DNA of 40,911 nucleotides from assembly GCA_022760355.1 (NCBI GenBank), contig JALEGB010000086.1, positions 1 through 40,911 on the forward strand, written 5' to 3'. How positions within the stretch are numbered: the first letter of the stretch is position 1; every line of letters starts with the position of its first letter. The notes under the pieces were generated by a model. That model saw only the letters and a program-made list of their open reading frames with translations. It ran no database searches and was not told the DNA's origin. This document shows, piece after piece, positions 16,366-25,442 of this stretch. Both the position numbers and the translations under genes were made by a program. The DNA is from Neomegalonema sp. GTDB lineage: Bacteria > Pseudomonadota > Alphaproteobacteria > Rhodobacterales > Rhodobacteraceae.

Positions 16366-18290
16366 TGCGCTGCTGTTTCGCCACCCGCGCTGTCGAGCGC
16401 AAGGAACCCGCCGGATTGGCGCGACCAAAGCGACGCGTAGATGCCGCCTTGTGTTAACAGGGCCTCATGGCCGCCCTGCTCCGCGATGCGCCCCTGATCG
16501 AGCACGACAATCCGATCCATCTGCGCAATCGTCGACAGCCGGTGCGCAATCGCAATCACCGTTTTGCCCGCCATCAGATCCTCCATCGCCTCCAGAATCG
16601 CCGCCTCGACCTCAGAATCCAGCGCCGACGTCGCCTCATCCAGCACCAGGATCGGCGCATTTTTCAACGCGACCCGCGCCAAGGCGATGCGCTGTCTTTG
16701 GCCGCCGGACAGTTTCACGCCACGCTCGCCGACGAACGCGTCATAGCCCGTGCGTCCCTCCTGATCCTCAAGATCCAGAATGAACTCATGCGCGGACACC
16801 CGACGCGCCGCGGCTTCCGCCGCAGCCAGAGCCGCATCGCGATCATTCAGCAGTGTGGCGTCCCGCGCGCCATAGAGGATGTTGTCGAGAATTGAGCGGT
16901 GCAGCAAAGACGTATCCTGCGTCACCATCCCAATCTGCGCCCGCAAGCTTTCCTGTGTGACATGTTTTACATCCTGGCCGTCGATCAGAATGCGCCCGCC
17001 ATCGACATCGAAGAATCGCAGCAGCGCATTCATCAATGTCGACTTGCCGGCCCCCGAACGACCCACGAGCCCGACCCGCTGCCCCGGCGCGATGTCTAGC
17101 GTGACGCCATCGACCCCGCGCCCGCGCGACATCCCCGCACGGTCTCCAGTTCGGCCATATTGGTGCGACACGTCCTCAAAGCGAATTCGCGCCTGCGAGA
17201 CTTGAAGCTGCTTCGCGTCGGATGCGTCCTTGAGGCGAAGCGGCTGCGACACAAGCTCCACCCCCTCCATGACCGTGCCGACATTCTGGAACAACATGGT
17301 CAGCGTCCACATGATCCAGTCCGTCATCCCCTGCAGCCGGAAGACCAATGTGGCCGTCGCCGCCACCGCGCCGATTGTCGCCGCGCCCACGCTCCAGAGG
17401 TACGTCGCGCCGCCAACCAGCCCAAGGATGAGCAGGGTGTTGATCATCGTCAGCACAATGGTCAGCCAAGTGATCAGACGCTCCTGATCATTCAGCACTG
17501 CGCGCATATCCTCCAGCGCTTCGCGCGCGTACACTTCCTCACGGGTGGTGTGGGCGAACAGCTTCACCGTTTGGATGTTGGTGTAGCTGTCGACAATTCG
17601 CCCCGCGAGCACCGAGCGCGCATCGGCCACCTTCTTCCCCGCCCGCGCAATACGAGGCACGAAGTAGGCCGCCACCGCCACATAAGCGGCGAACCAAATC
17701 GACAGCGGCGCCAGCAGGCTGGGCGAATCGCTGCTGACCAACACCGCCGAGGCGATCAGGAACACAAACGCGTACCAAATGGCGTCTAACAGCTGCATGA
17801 TGATGTCATTGAAGGATGGCGCCAGCTGCATCTGCTTGTTGGCGATCCGCCCAGCGAAATCATCACTGTAAAATCCGATGCTCTGACGCAGCATGTGCCG
17901 GTGTGTCCGCCACCGAACCATCGTCACCATATTTGGCCAATAGCTCTGCCCGGCGATCAGACGATCCGTGATCACAATCAGCGGCCGCACAACCATCACC
18001 AACGCGGCGATCAGCATCAGCCGGTCGCTGTGCTCGCGCCAGAACGCGCCTTGCGCGGCGCCGACCTCGCTGCGGTTAATCGCGTTGACGACCTCGCTCG
18101 CGAAGCTGATGATCATCGCATCCGCAATCCCCGCACAGGCGCCAAGAATCACGCTCGCGATCACCAGCCGGCGCGCCGGCCACATAAAAACGCGATAAAA
18201 TTCGCCAAAGCCGCTGGGCGGCGCCTTGCTGTCATCATAGCTTTCGAACGGGTCCAGCAGCCCTTCGAAGAAACGAAAAATCGCGCCCAT
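16362..18290 (-). CDS. ABC exporter, fused membrane and ATPase domains (first of a pair)
   Basis: A 642-residue half-transporter of the same type and clearly paralogous to the next gene. Six membrane helices (about 38-345) precede an ATPase domain with Walker A GRSGAGKST at 410-418, Q-loop MVTQDTSLL, signature LSGGQRQR, Walker B ILVLDE, D-loop SALDSEVEA and H-loop AHRLS. Both catalytic sites look complete in the two paralogues, unlike heterodimers with one degenerate site. A conserved segment before the membrane domain, DPFESYDD, has a counterpart DPFDPRTP in the partner. The ATG at 18290 follows a purine-rich AGAAAGG. An untranslated region of about 395 bases lies upstream. Confidence 0.9.
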   Translation of the reverse strand: MGAIFRFFEGLLDPFESYDDSKAPPSGFGEFYRVFMWPARRLVIASVILGACAGIADAMIISFASEVVNAINRSEVGAAQGAFWREHSDRLMLIAALVMVVRPLIVITDRLIAGQSYWPNMVTMVRWRTHRHMLRQSIGFYSDDFAGRIANKQMQLAPSFNDIIMQLLDAIWYAFVFLIASAVLVSSDSPSLLAPLSIWFAAYVAVAAYFVPRIARAGKKVADARSVLAGRIVDSYTNIQTVKLFAHTTREEVYAREALEDMRAVLNDQERLITWLTIVLTMINTLLILGLVGGATYLWSVGAATIGAVAATATLVFRLQGMTDWIMWTLTMLFQNVGTVMEGVELVSQPLRLKDASDAKQLQVSQARIRFEDVSHQYGRTGDRAGMSRGRGVDGVTLDIAPGQRVGLVGRSGAGKSTLMNALLRFFDVDGGRILIDGQDVKHVTQESLRAQIGMVTQDTSLLHRSILDNILYGARDATLLNDRDAALAAAEAAARRVSAHEFILDLEDQEGRTGYDAFVGERGVKLSGGQRQRIALARVALKNAPILVLDEATSALDSEVEAAILEAMEDLMAGKTVIAIAHRLSTIAQMDRIVVLDQGRIAEQGGHEALLTQGGIYASLWSRQSGGFLALDSAGGETAAQ

Positions 18291-18685
18291 TTCAGGCCGC
18301 CTTTCTTCTGGCGTCGGATCGCCGAAACGCGACGCGACGCGAACACGCATGGCGCCCGCCGGTCCGCGACGAAGCGGAGGCGTGGCGACGCAAAGGTGGT
18401 CGTTTGAGTAATAACGGTCCGCCCCTTGCAGCCATAAGGACCGCGAGCCGGAGAGGGTGGCTAAATCACACCCTAGTGCGGCGGAAATTGGGCATGTCGC
18501 CTAAGATTAAGTGACAGGGCGACGGCGCCTGTCGCCCCTGCGCAACATCGGACCTGAACAACACGGGCCCAACAAACAATGAGCCCCAGCACACAAACAC
18601 CAGCCGCGCTGGCGATGCGGATCCACGGCGTCGGAACCGCGCGGCTTCGTGGGCTGACGGCGTTTTTGCGGCTCCAGCCCGCGCC
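18291..18685. other. non-coding gap between modA-like gene and ABC exporter operon
   Basis: No convincing gene was found in these 395 bases. On the minus strand a hairpin with a 7-bp stem GGGCGAC/GTCGCCC (18517-18537) stands about 150 bases after the modA-like stop; it lacks a U-tract and could be a weak terminator. The rest presumably holds the promoter of the exporter operon, but I see no strong -35/-10 pair. A minus-strand frame at 18466-18729 shows no reliable family. Confidence 0.5.
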
Positions 18686-19447
18686 TTATTCGGAAGGGCG
18701 CGACGCAGCTGACGACGGTGGAAAACCAAATCGCCGCAACACCAGCTGCGCTTTGGCGCTCGTCAGAAACGCACTCAGCTTCTGCGCGCCAGGTTGCGCG
18801 CGCTTCACAGTCGCCAGCATGTATCTGATCGGCTGATGGCTCGACGCCGGCAGGGTCGCGACAATGCTCAACTTCGCAATCGCCGCATCCGTCGCATAGA
18901 GCAGGCCGAACTCCACCTCGCCCCGCGCTGTCCACGCCGCCGCCGCCCTCGCATCAGAGGCCTCAATCAGCCGCGTCGCCAATCGATCATACAAGCCAAG
19001 CTTTCTCAGCGCCTCCTGCGCATAGCGCCCTGCCGGCGCCGCGCGAAGGTCGGCCACCGCAATTCGCTCCGCTGTCAGCAAAATTTCCGGCGTCTTTGAC
19101 CTAGCGCTCGGCGTAGCCGCTGCGATCACCAACCGATTGCCCGCCCAGATCGCCGCCTCCGCCTCAAGCGCGCCGCGCTCGCCGAGCCAATTCGTCCAGT
19201 CCGGGTGCGCGGAAATAAACAAATCTGCTGGCGCGCCGGCGTCGATCTGCCGAGCCAGGGCGCCGCTTGCCGCGTAAACGCCAATGACCGAGCGACCTGT
19301 CTCGCGCTTAAATTCAACAAAAATTTCGTCGAGAACACTGGCGAGCGACGCTGCCGCATAGACCCGCAAAGGCGGCTCTTCGGCCCCCGCGCCGGCCGAA
19401 GAGATCGCCAACGCCAGCAATACCGCCACAGCGCGGAGACGGCGCAT
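18686..19447 (-). CDS. modA: ModA-like molybdate-type periplasmic binding protein
   Basis: A 253-residue exported substrate-binding protein. A signal peptide (to about ISSAGAGA) precedes LRVYAAASLASVLDEIFVEF, the N-terminal signature of ModA oxyanion-binding proteins. Later segments also fit the family: VYAASGALARQIDAGAPADL with SAHPDWTNWL, then GNRLVIAA, and EVEFGLLYATDA. The expected partners ModB (permease) and ModC (ATPase) are not adjacent, on either side. The ATG at 19447 shares its A with the TGA stop of metC (TGATG), so translation is coupled to a cystathionine beta-lyase gene. The ligand may be molybdate, tungstate or another oxyanion; without a transporter nearby this is uncertain. 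Confidence 0.78.
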   Translation of the reverse strand: MRRLRAVAVLLALAISSAGAGAEEPPLRVYAAASLASVLDEIFVEFKRETGRSVIGVYAASGALARQIDAGAPADLFISAHPDWTNWLGERGALEAEAAIWAGNRLVIAAATPSARSKTPEILLTAERIAVADLRAAPAGRYAQEALRKLGLYDRLATRLIEASDARAAAAWTARGEVEFGLLYATDAAIAKLSIVATLPASSHQPIRYMLATVKRAQPGAQKLSAFLTSAKAQLVLRRFGFPPSSAASRPSE

Positions 19448-20637
19448 CACGCGCCCAACGCCCGCATCCGTTCAAATCCAGCGCGCAGATCTTCGATCAG
19501 ATCGTCCGGATCTTCGAGACCGATCGAAAGGCGCATCACCTGTCCGCCCGGCCGTCCATTCCGCGGCCAAGAGGTGGCGCTGCGGGATTTGCCAGGCGAG
19601 CCGGGGGTAATCAGGCTCTCAAAGCCGCCCCAGCTGGCGCCCATCCCGAACAGCTCAAACCCGTCGCACATCGCGGTCAACGCCGCGTCATTCGAAAGAT
19701 CTGGGCGCAGCACAATCGCAAACAGGCCCGAAGATCCCGCGAAATCGCGCTTCCAAATCCGATGTCCGGGGTCCCATGGCAGCGCGGGATGGATGACTTC
19801 GACAACCTCCGGCTGCGCGAACAGCCACTCAGCGACACGCAAACCGCTCGCCCAATGCCGCTCCATGCGCACTGCGAGCGTCCGCAGCCCGCGCGCGGCA
19901 AGGTAAGCGTCATCTGGGCCAACGCTGACCCCCAGCTCCAGAAAGCCGCGCTTCAACTTCGACTCCGCCGCCTTCGACGCGACCGCTGCGCCCAGCATGA
20001 CATCGGCATGGCCAGAGATATATTTGGTCGCCGCTTGGATCGAGACATCCACCCCATGCTCGAGCGGGCGGAAATAGAGCGGCGTCGCCCAGGTGTTGTC
20101 GATCATCGTCCAGATGCCGGCGTCGTTCGCCACGGCGGCGATCGCCGGCACATCCTGCATCTCAAAGGTCCAGCTGCCCGGACTCTCCATAAAGATAACG
20201 CGCGTATTTTGTTGGATCAGAGATCGAACGCCGCCGCCGATCAAGGGATCGTAGTAGGTCGTCTCAACCCCCAACCGGCGCAACATGCCGTCGCAGAAGC
20301 GCCGGGTTGGGCTATAGCAGCTGTCCGCCATCAGGAGGTGATCGCCCGCGCTTAGAAAGGAAAGCAGCGGCGCCGTGATCGCCGCAAGTCCCGAAGCGCA
20401 CAGATGCGCGGACGCGCCGCCCTCCAGTTCGGCGAGCGCCGCCTCCAGGCTATGGTGCGTCGGCGTGCCATGCCGACCATACACCAGCGCATCAGGCGCG
20501 CGCGCGGAGCCCATCGCTCGATAATCAGCCAGCGAGTCCGCCAGGATCGTCGACGCACGGTAAACAGGCGTATTTACAACGCCGCGATGGGCGTGTGGCT
20601 TTCGACCGGCCGTGACCGTTTTCGTCGCGTCTTTCAT
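19447..20637 (-). CDS. metC: cystathionine beta-lyase (PLP-dependent)
   Basis: A 396-residue enzyme of the Cys/Met metabolism PLP family, of the MetC type, which cleaves cystathionine to homocysteine, pyruvate and ammonia. The start is characteristic, with HRGVVNTPVYRASTIL. Other signatures are YGRHGTPTHHSLEAALAELE, CASGLAAITAPLLSFL, the DNTWATPLYFRPLEHG strand and SIQAATKYISGHADVMLG, in which Lys205 binds PLP. A conserved late motif is SWGGFESL. The ATG at 20637 is preceded by AGGTGAGAAG. The gene is followed without a gap by a ModA-like gene. A short Cys-rich frame overlaps its start codon upstream. Confidence 0.93.
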   Translation of the reverse strand: MKDATKTVTAGRKPHAHRGVVNTPVYRASTILADSLADYRAMGSARAPDALVYGRHGTPTHHSLEAALAELEGGASAHLCASGLAAITAPLLSFLSAGDHLLMADSCYSPTRRFCDGMLRRLGVETTYYDPLIGGGVRSLIQQNTRVIFMESPGSWTFEMQDVPAIAAVANDAGIWTMIDNTWATPLYFRPLEHGVDVSIQAATKYISGHADVMLGAAVASKAAESKLKRGFLELGVSVGPDDAYLAARGLRTLAVRMERHWASGLRVAEWLFAQPEVVEVIHPALPWDPGHRIWKRDFAGSSGLFAIVLRPDLSNDAALTAMCDGFELFGMGASWGGFESLITPGSPGKSRSATSWPRNGRPGGQVMRLSIGLEDPDDLIEDLRAGFERMRALGA

Positions 20638-20708
20638 CTTCTCACCTGCCTACAAGGCCGATTGCATATGCCTGAGCTGCACGCGTCGCGCGCAGGCTTC
20701 TCGCACAC
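20634..20708 (-). CDS. possible Cys-rich leader peptide upstream of metC
   Basis: A GTG at 20708 opens a 24-codon frame with four Cys codons (positions 2, 10, 15 and 19) whose TGA stop overlaps the metC ATG as ATGA. Such an overlap suits translational coupling, and Cys codons before a sulfur amino acid gene would suit a ribosome-stalling leader. No strong Shine-Dalgarno sequence is seen, and the frame stays open further upstream without an ATG. It may be a chance frame. Confidence 0.2.
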   Translation of the reverse strand: MCEKPARDACSSGICNRPCRQVRR

Positions 20709-20873
20709 CCCTAAACGCCTCGCGAGTTCACGATCGCTAAGCAAACGCTCCGTCGCAGCGCACGCTCCATCGCAGCGAATGATGCAAAGCACAGGCCATC
20801 TTGGCCTGGATGTCCAAATTTCTCGCCACGATAGCAGCTTGTTTTTTCCACTTCGTGTCGCCGCCACGGCTTC

Positions 20874-20903
20874 TTGCCCGCAGCGCAATCAGCGACCTAT
20901 AAG
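20874..20903 (+). promoter_or_regulatory. candidate promoter for aapJQMP in the metC-aapJ gap
   Basis: TTGCCC (20874-20879) and TATAAG (20898-20903), 18 bases apart, are the best sigma70-like pair in the 401-base divergent gap 20638-21038. This would leave a leader of about 130 bases before aapJ. Apart from the possible Cys-rich leader on the other strand I see no gene in this gap. Confidence 0.35.
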
Positions 20904-21038
20904 AGGGCGCTTTCGTGAACTCGGCGCAGTTTCGCCGTTCGGAGATTTCTGGCGGCCGCCGCGTTCGGCCTGGGCGCGGCCACGTCATGACGCAATGCGG
21001 AACGGTTTCATGTTCCGCACTGTGACGGAGAGGTTGAT

Positions 21039-22058
21039 ATGAGACGGATCTCGACCCTAACCGCAATCGTCTTCGCCTTCCTTTTTGCAGCCTCAGCGCC
21101 GGCATATGCGGACAAGCTGGCCGACATCAAAGCCAAGGGCTTCGTCCAATGCGGCGTCGGCGGCGACCTGCCGGGTTTCTCGAAGCAAGATAAAGACGGC
21201 CAATGGCGCGGGCTGGACATAGACATTTGCCGCGCCGTCGCCGCGGCCGTGTTCGGCGACGCCCAAGCGGTGAAATTCACCCCGCTCACCGCCGCCGAGC
21301 GCTTCGAAGCGCTGCGATCGGGAAAAGTCGACATCCTTTCACGCAACACAAGCTGGACAATGGCGCACGATACGCAGCGCGGCGTCCGGTTTGTCGGGGT
21401 CAGCTACTATGACGGGCAAGGCTTTCTTGTGCCCGCCCGGCTCGGCGTCGAATCGGCAAAGGGGCTGAGCGGGGCCCGCGTCTGCGTCCTCTCCAGCACG
21501 ACGTCCGAGCTCAATGTGGCGGATTTTTTCGCCGCAAATGCGATGATTTTGCAAAAGAAAACTTTCAAAACTGCGGCGGAGGCCGTGGCCGCCTATGAGG
21601 CGGGCGAGTGCGACGCCTATACAACGGATCGCGCCGGTTTGGCCGCGCGCCGGCTGGGGCTGAAAGAGCCTGGCGCTCACGTCGTTCTGCCCGAAATCAT
21701 CTCAAAAGAGCCGCTTGGCCCTGCTGTCGCTGCGGGCGATGATCGCTGGTTCAACGTCGTGCGCTGGACGCTGATGGCGCTGATCAATGCTGAGGAGCTC
21801 GGCGTATTCTCCACCAACATTGAGGAGCTGAAAAAATCTCGCAACCCGGCGATTCGGCGTCTGCTGGGGCTGGAGGGCGACTTCGGCGCCAAACTCGGGC
21901 TGCCAAAGGATTGGGCGGCGAAGGCCATCGCCGCAGTTGGGCATTATGGCGAAATCTATGATCGCAATGTCGGCCCGGCGTCGAAACTTAAGTTGAAGCG
22001 CGGCGTAAACGCGCTGTGGAGCCAGGGCGGCGTTATGTACGCGCCGCCGATCCGCTAA
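21039..22058 (+). CDS. aapJ: general L-amino acid ABC transporter, periplasmic binding protein
   Basis: A 339-residue family 3 solute-binding protein of the Aap/Bzt general amino acid uptake system. A signal peptide ends near APAYA (residue 24). The mature protein begins DKLADIKAKGFVQCGVGGDL, then GFSKQDKDGQWRGLDIDICR and the DILSRNTSWTMAHDTQRGV motif typical of AapJ. ECDAYTTDRAGLAARR and a late NRNVGP-like segment (IYDRNVGPASKL) complete the match. GGAGAGG lies five bases before the ATG. It is first in an aapJ-aapQ-aapM-aapP operon; the 72-base gap before aapQ is typical of an abundant binding protein. Confidence 0.95.
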   Translation: MRRISTLTAIVFAFLFAASAPAYADKLADIKAKGFVQCGVGGDLPGFSKQDKDGQWRGLDIDICRAVAAAVFGDAQAVKFTPLTAAERFEALRSGKVDILSRNTSWTMAHDTQRGVRFVGVSYYDGQGFLVPARLGVESAKGLSGARVCVLSSTTSELNVADFFAANAMILQKKTFKTAAEAVAAYEAGECDAYTTDRAGLAARRLGLKEPGAHVVLPEIISKEPLGPAVAAGDDRWFNVVRWTLMALINAEELGVFSTNIEELKKSRNPAIRRLLGLEGDFGAKLGLPKDWAAKAIAAVGHYGEIYDRNVGPASKLKLKRGVNALWSQGGVMYAPPIR

Positions 22059-22130
22059 TCGCCGCATCGCGTTTAATCGCAGCACGCGCCAATGCGGGGG
22101 CCGCCCGACGCGCTGTGAAGGAGCCTCGCC

Positions 22131-23648
22131 ATGGCCGCCGACCACCGCACTCTGGTCAAAGATGCTGAAATGTCGGCCAACAGCCTCGCGGCGAGATTGT
22201 ACGATCCGCGCTGGCGCGGCGCCTTCATTCAGGCGATCGTGATCCTGTTGGCCGCCATCGCGGCGCTCTGGCTGCTCGGCGCGGCGCTGAGCGAAGAGGG
22301 CGGTTTCGGTCTCGGTTTTCTGTTCGAAACCTCAAGGGTCAAGATCGAACCCGGACTGGGCGGCTATGTCGTCGGCTATGTGGCGGGCCAGTCGAAACTC
22401 TATCAGCTGTTTTTCGTTGGGCTGATCAACGCCGTATCGCTCGCTGTCGCCGCCATCATCGCGGCGACACTGCTTGGCGCTATCGTTGGCGTATTTCGAT
22501 TGCTCCCGAACTTTGTGCTGAGCGGCCTCGCCGCCATCTATGTGGAGCTGTTCCGCAACCTGCCGGTTCTATTGCTGATGTTGACGAGCTACGCGCTGAT
22601 GAGCGCTTGGGCCGCCACCTCAAGCAATGGAACAGTGGATCTCTTGGGGCTGGCCCGGCTCGATGGGTCCGGGCTGCATATGCCATTTCCAGAAATTCTT
22701 GCGGGCGGCTCAACCCTGTTGCTGATGCTGACCGCGAGCTTTGTGTTGTGGCGGGCTCTGCGCTGGTGGAAGCGTAAGCGTAAAGATCGCACCGGCGAAG
22801 GCTTCGCCGCCAACCGAATTTCAGCCGTCGCGCTGCTGGCGCTGTTGGTCTTGAGCTACGTCGCAGCCGGATATGAAGCGGCGCGGAACGCCGCCAAATG
22901 GTACGAGCGGGACTTTATCAGCCGCCAGATCATCCGCGAAGATCCGCGCGCGCCGGCAATCCGGTTTACGAGCGCCGCGCGGGTGACGGCGATCGAAATT
23001 TGTGGCGAGGCGCGCGACGGCGCCCCGCGTTTTGTGGCCAAAGTTTCAGGCGTCGAGGGCGTGACCGAGATTGTCCTCGGGCGATATCATCGCGCCCCCA
23101 GCGCTCTGACCGGCTTCGCCCCCGCCGCTGTTTCATGCGCCGCGCCGGCCTGGCTGTCGCCTATTCGCTGGCCACAGCGCGCGCCGCCGACCAAAGGCGC
23201 GCCGGAGCCCAGCCCAGCGCCAGCGGCCGGCTGGCTCGGCTATGGCCTTACGGCGCCGCTTGGATTCCTCGCAGCATGGCTTGGCCTGACGCTCTATGCC
23301 GGCGCCTATATTGGCGAGATTACCCGTGCGGCTGTCTTGGCCATTAACCCCGGACAGATTGAGGCCGCCCGCGCTTTGGGAATGCAGGGGCGAGACCGAA
23401 TTGCGCAAATTATCGCGCCGCAGGCTCTGCCGCTGATGATCCCGCCGATCGTTCAACATTATCGCGGCGTGGTCGCCTACTCTTCGCTGGCCTCGGCGGT
23501 CGGCTATTCGGACATTGTCGGCCTGTTTTCTGGTGTGATGACCGACGCAAGCGAGGGGGCGGGCGTGATCCTCATCATGACGCTAGCGGTGTATCTGACG
23601 ATGTCGCATGCGGTCACCCTCCTGACCAAAGGGCGGGTCGGCGCATGA
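22131..23648 (+). CDS. aapQ: general L-amino acid ABC transporter permease AapQ, enlarged
   Basis: A 505-residue inner-membrane permease of the HisM/AapQ family. It has the usual N-terminal helix after YDPRWRGAFIQ and the first permease block containing VELFRNLPVLLLMLTSYALM. The coupling (EAA) loop reads INPGQIEAARALGMQGRDRI, followed by APQALPLMIPP and HYRGVVAYSSLASAVGYSDI. AapQ in rhizobia is about 400 residues; here a hydrophilic stretch of about 100 residues (roughly 255-360, Pro/Ala-rich at its end) lies between the two permease blocks, probably outside the membrane in the periplasm. AAGGAG lies seven bases before the ATG. Its stop overlaps the aapM start (ATGA). Confidence 0.93.
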   Translation: MAADHRTLVKDAEMSANSLAARLYDPRWRGAFIQAIVILLAAIAALWLLGAALSEEGGFGLGFLFETSRVKIEPGLGGYVVGYVAGQSKLYQLFFVGLINAVSLAVAAIIAATLLGAIVGVFRLLPNFVLSGLAAIYVELFRNLPVLLLMLTSYALMSAWAATSSNGTVDLLGLARLDGSGLHMPFPEILAGGSTLLLMLTASFVLWRALRWWKRKRKDRTGEGFAANRISAVALLALLVLSYVAAGYEAARNAAKWYERDFISRQIIREDPRAPAIRFTSAARVTAIEICGEARDGAPRFVAKVSGVEGVTEIVLGRYHRAPSALTGFAPAAVSCAAPAWLSPIRWPQRAPPTKGAPEPSPAPAAGWLGYGLTAPLGFLAAWLGLTLYAGAYIGEITRAAVLAINPGQIEAARALGMQGRDRIAQIIAPQALPLMIPPIVQHYRGVVAYSSLASAVGYSDIVGLFSGVMTDASEGAGVILIMTLAVYLTMSHAVTLLTKGRVGA

Positions 23649-25432
23649 GACTTAGGTCGCCGCGCGCGCGGAGCTACGTGCGCGACACTCTCATTCCACC
23701 ACAGCCTGCGCCCGTTCATGTCGGTCCGATCGGCTGGCTATGGCGCAACCTGTTCGCGTCGATGGCGGATTTCAGCTCACGCCGCGCAACCGCTTGGTCC
23801 GTCCTCATCGGCGTCGCCACGTTGCTTGCCTTGTGGTTCTGCGTCGCGCAAATCGCGAATTTTCTGGGCTTCGCGTTGATCGACGCGGTCTGGCACGGGC
23901 CGAAGGACGGCCAAGTAAAAGCCTGCAGGCCGACGACCCAAGGCGGGATCCAGGAAGCCGGCTGGTTTGGCGCATGCTACCCCTTCCTCGCCGAGAAATG
24001 GCGGCAGCTTATTTACGGCTTCTATCCGGAAAATGAGCTCTGGCGAGTCAATCAAGTGTTTCTGATCGGCGGTCTTGGCAGCGGCTGGCTGGTTGCGCAC
24101 GCTGTTCCGGTCCGACGCCTCTGGGGCATCGGCGTCATTTTCGTCGCAGCCGGGCTCGGGCTATCGATTTCGACGATATTTGGCGAGGGATTGCTGGATC
24201 GGGTCGGCGTTCAAATCCTTCTGCTTATCGGGTTCGTTTGGCTGATCCTGCCCGAAAACGCGCCGCGCCGCGGCGTCGGGCTGTTTATGCTCACCGCCTA
24301 TCCTCTGATCTCGTTCATTCTCCTGACGGGCGGGGATATCGAGGTTGCGCCCAAGCTCCTCCTTGCGGGGGCGATGGCGGCTGGCGTCCTGCTCAGCGCC
24401 AGCCTCGCGGCGGAGCGGGGCTTGCTCGGTGAAGTCGGGGATCTGCTGGGCGAAGCGGCCCGCACTTTGGGCTGGGTGTCCATCGCGGCGACGGCGCTGC
24501 TGTTTTTCGCCAGCGATATTTTTGTCGATTTGATCGAAGCCGCGGGCGGCGTTGCGCTGACGGACAAACAGATCGCCGCGCTGAAATGGTGGTCGGAGAT
24601 TCGCAGCGACACAGACGCGGCCCCAACGATCGCGGATCTCGACGGGTTCCAGCGCGCCTTTGGCGCTGCGCTTTCCACCCAGGAACTTGCGCAATTGCGG
24701 GCGCTGCAGTGGGAGCGTCCCTTTATTGACGCGACCACCGCCCCTGGAACGCGGGAGCTTTGGCCGCTGCCGCCTGTCGAAACATCAGCTTGGGGCGGGT
24801 TGATGCTGACCCTGATCCTTGCGGTCGCCGGGGCGCTGCTGTCCTTGCCGCTCGGCGTATTACTTGCGCTCGGCGGTCGGTCCCGCCTTCCGGCTGTGCG
24901 CAGCGTCAGCAGGGCCTATATCAGCCTTTGGCGCGGCGCGCCGATGATTTCGGCCATACTTGCGGCCCTGATCATGGCGCCGCTCTTTTTTGGCGCCGGC
25001 GCGGAGCTCGACCGGCTTGCGCTGGTGCTGCTCGGCCTCGTCCTGTTCAACGCCGCCCATCAAGCGCAGATCATTCGCGGCGGCTTGGATGCGGCGCCGA
25101 AGGGGCAGGCGGAGGCGGCGGCGGCGCTGCGGATGCCCTATGGCCGCACCCTGCGCCTGATTGTCCTGCCGCAAGCGCTCGCCACGGTTATTCCAGGGTT
25201 GATCAACAATTTTGTCGGGCTGTTCAAGGATGCGACGATTGTGCTGCTGCTGGGCATGTCCGGGCTGCTGGGCGCAGCCAAACACGCGGCCACCGATCTG
25301 GACTGGGGCTCACAGGTTCAAGCCGCGTCAGCTTATATGGCTGCCAGCGCGATATTTTTTCTCTTCTGTTTCGGGCTCACGCGTTATGCATCGGCGGTGG
25401 ATCGCGAAATTCGCCGTGGGCGAAACCGCTAA
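23645..25432 (+). CDS. aapM: general L-amino acid ABC transporter permease AapM, enlarged
   Basis: A 595-residue permease, far longer than the roughly 385 residues usual for AapM. The start region WRNLFASMADFSSRRATAW and the segment ACRPTTQGGIQEAGWFGACY are family-like. The C-terminal permease core holds SLWRGAPM and the EAA loop DAAPKGQAEAAAALRMPYGR, with LIVLPQAL and NNFVGLFKDATIVLL after it. Between them are about six extra hydrophobic helices, partly usual for the family, and a loop of about 80 residues (roughly 300-380) before the core. The ATGA overlap with aapQ indicates coupled translation. Both permeases being enlarged suggests that the insertions evolved together. Confidence 0.92.
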   Translation: MRLRSPRARSYVRDTLIPPQPAPVHVGPIGWLWRNLFASMADFSSRRATAWSVLIGVATLLALWFCVAQIANFLGFALIDAVWHGPKDGQVKACRPTTQGGIQEAGWFGACYPFLAEKWRQLIYGFYPENELWRVNQVFLIGGLGSGWLVAHAVPVRRLWGIGVIFVAAGLGLSISTIFGEGLLDRVGVQILLLIGFVWLILPENAPRRGVGLFMLTAYPLISFILLTGGDIEVAPKLLLAGAMAAGVLLSASLAAERGLLGEVGDLLGEAARTLGWVSIAATALLFFASDIFVDLIEAAGGVALTDKQIAALKWWSEIRSDTDAAPTIADLDGFQRAFGAALSTQELAQLRALQWERPFIDATTAPGTRELWPLPPVETSAWGGLMLTLILAVAGALLSLPLGVLLALGGRSRLPAVRSVSRAYISLWRGAPMISAILAALIMAPLFFGAGAELDRLALVLLGLVLFNAAHQAQIIRGGLDAAPKGQAEAAAALRMPYGRTLRLIVLPQALATVIPGLINNFVGLFKDATIVLLLGMSGLLGAAKHAATDLDWGSQVQAASAYMAASAIFFLFCFGLTRYASAVDREIRRGRNR

Positions 25433-25442
25433 GGAGTAGCCA

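Noticed and set aside
18466-18729. Minus-strand frame with LVFVCWGSL, reminiscent of a low-molecular-weight phosphatase
   Set aside because: The essential C-x5-R loop is absent and the rest has no similarity; it is probably chance.
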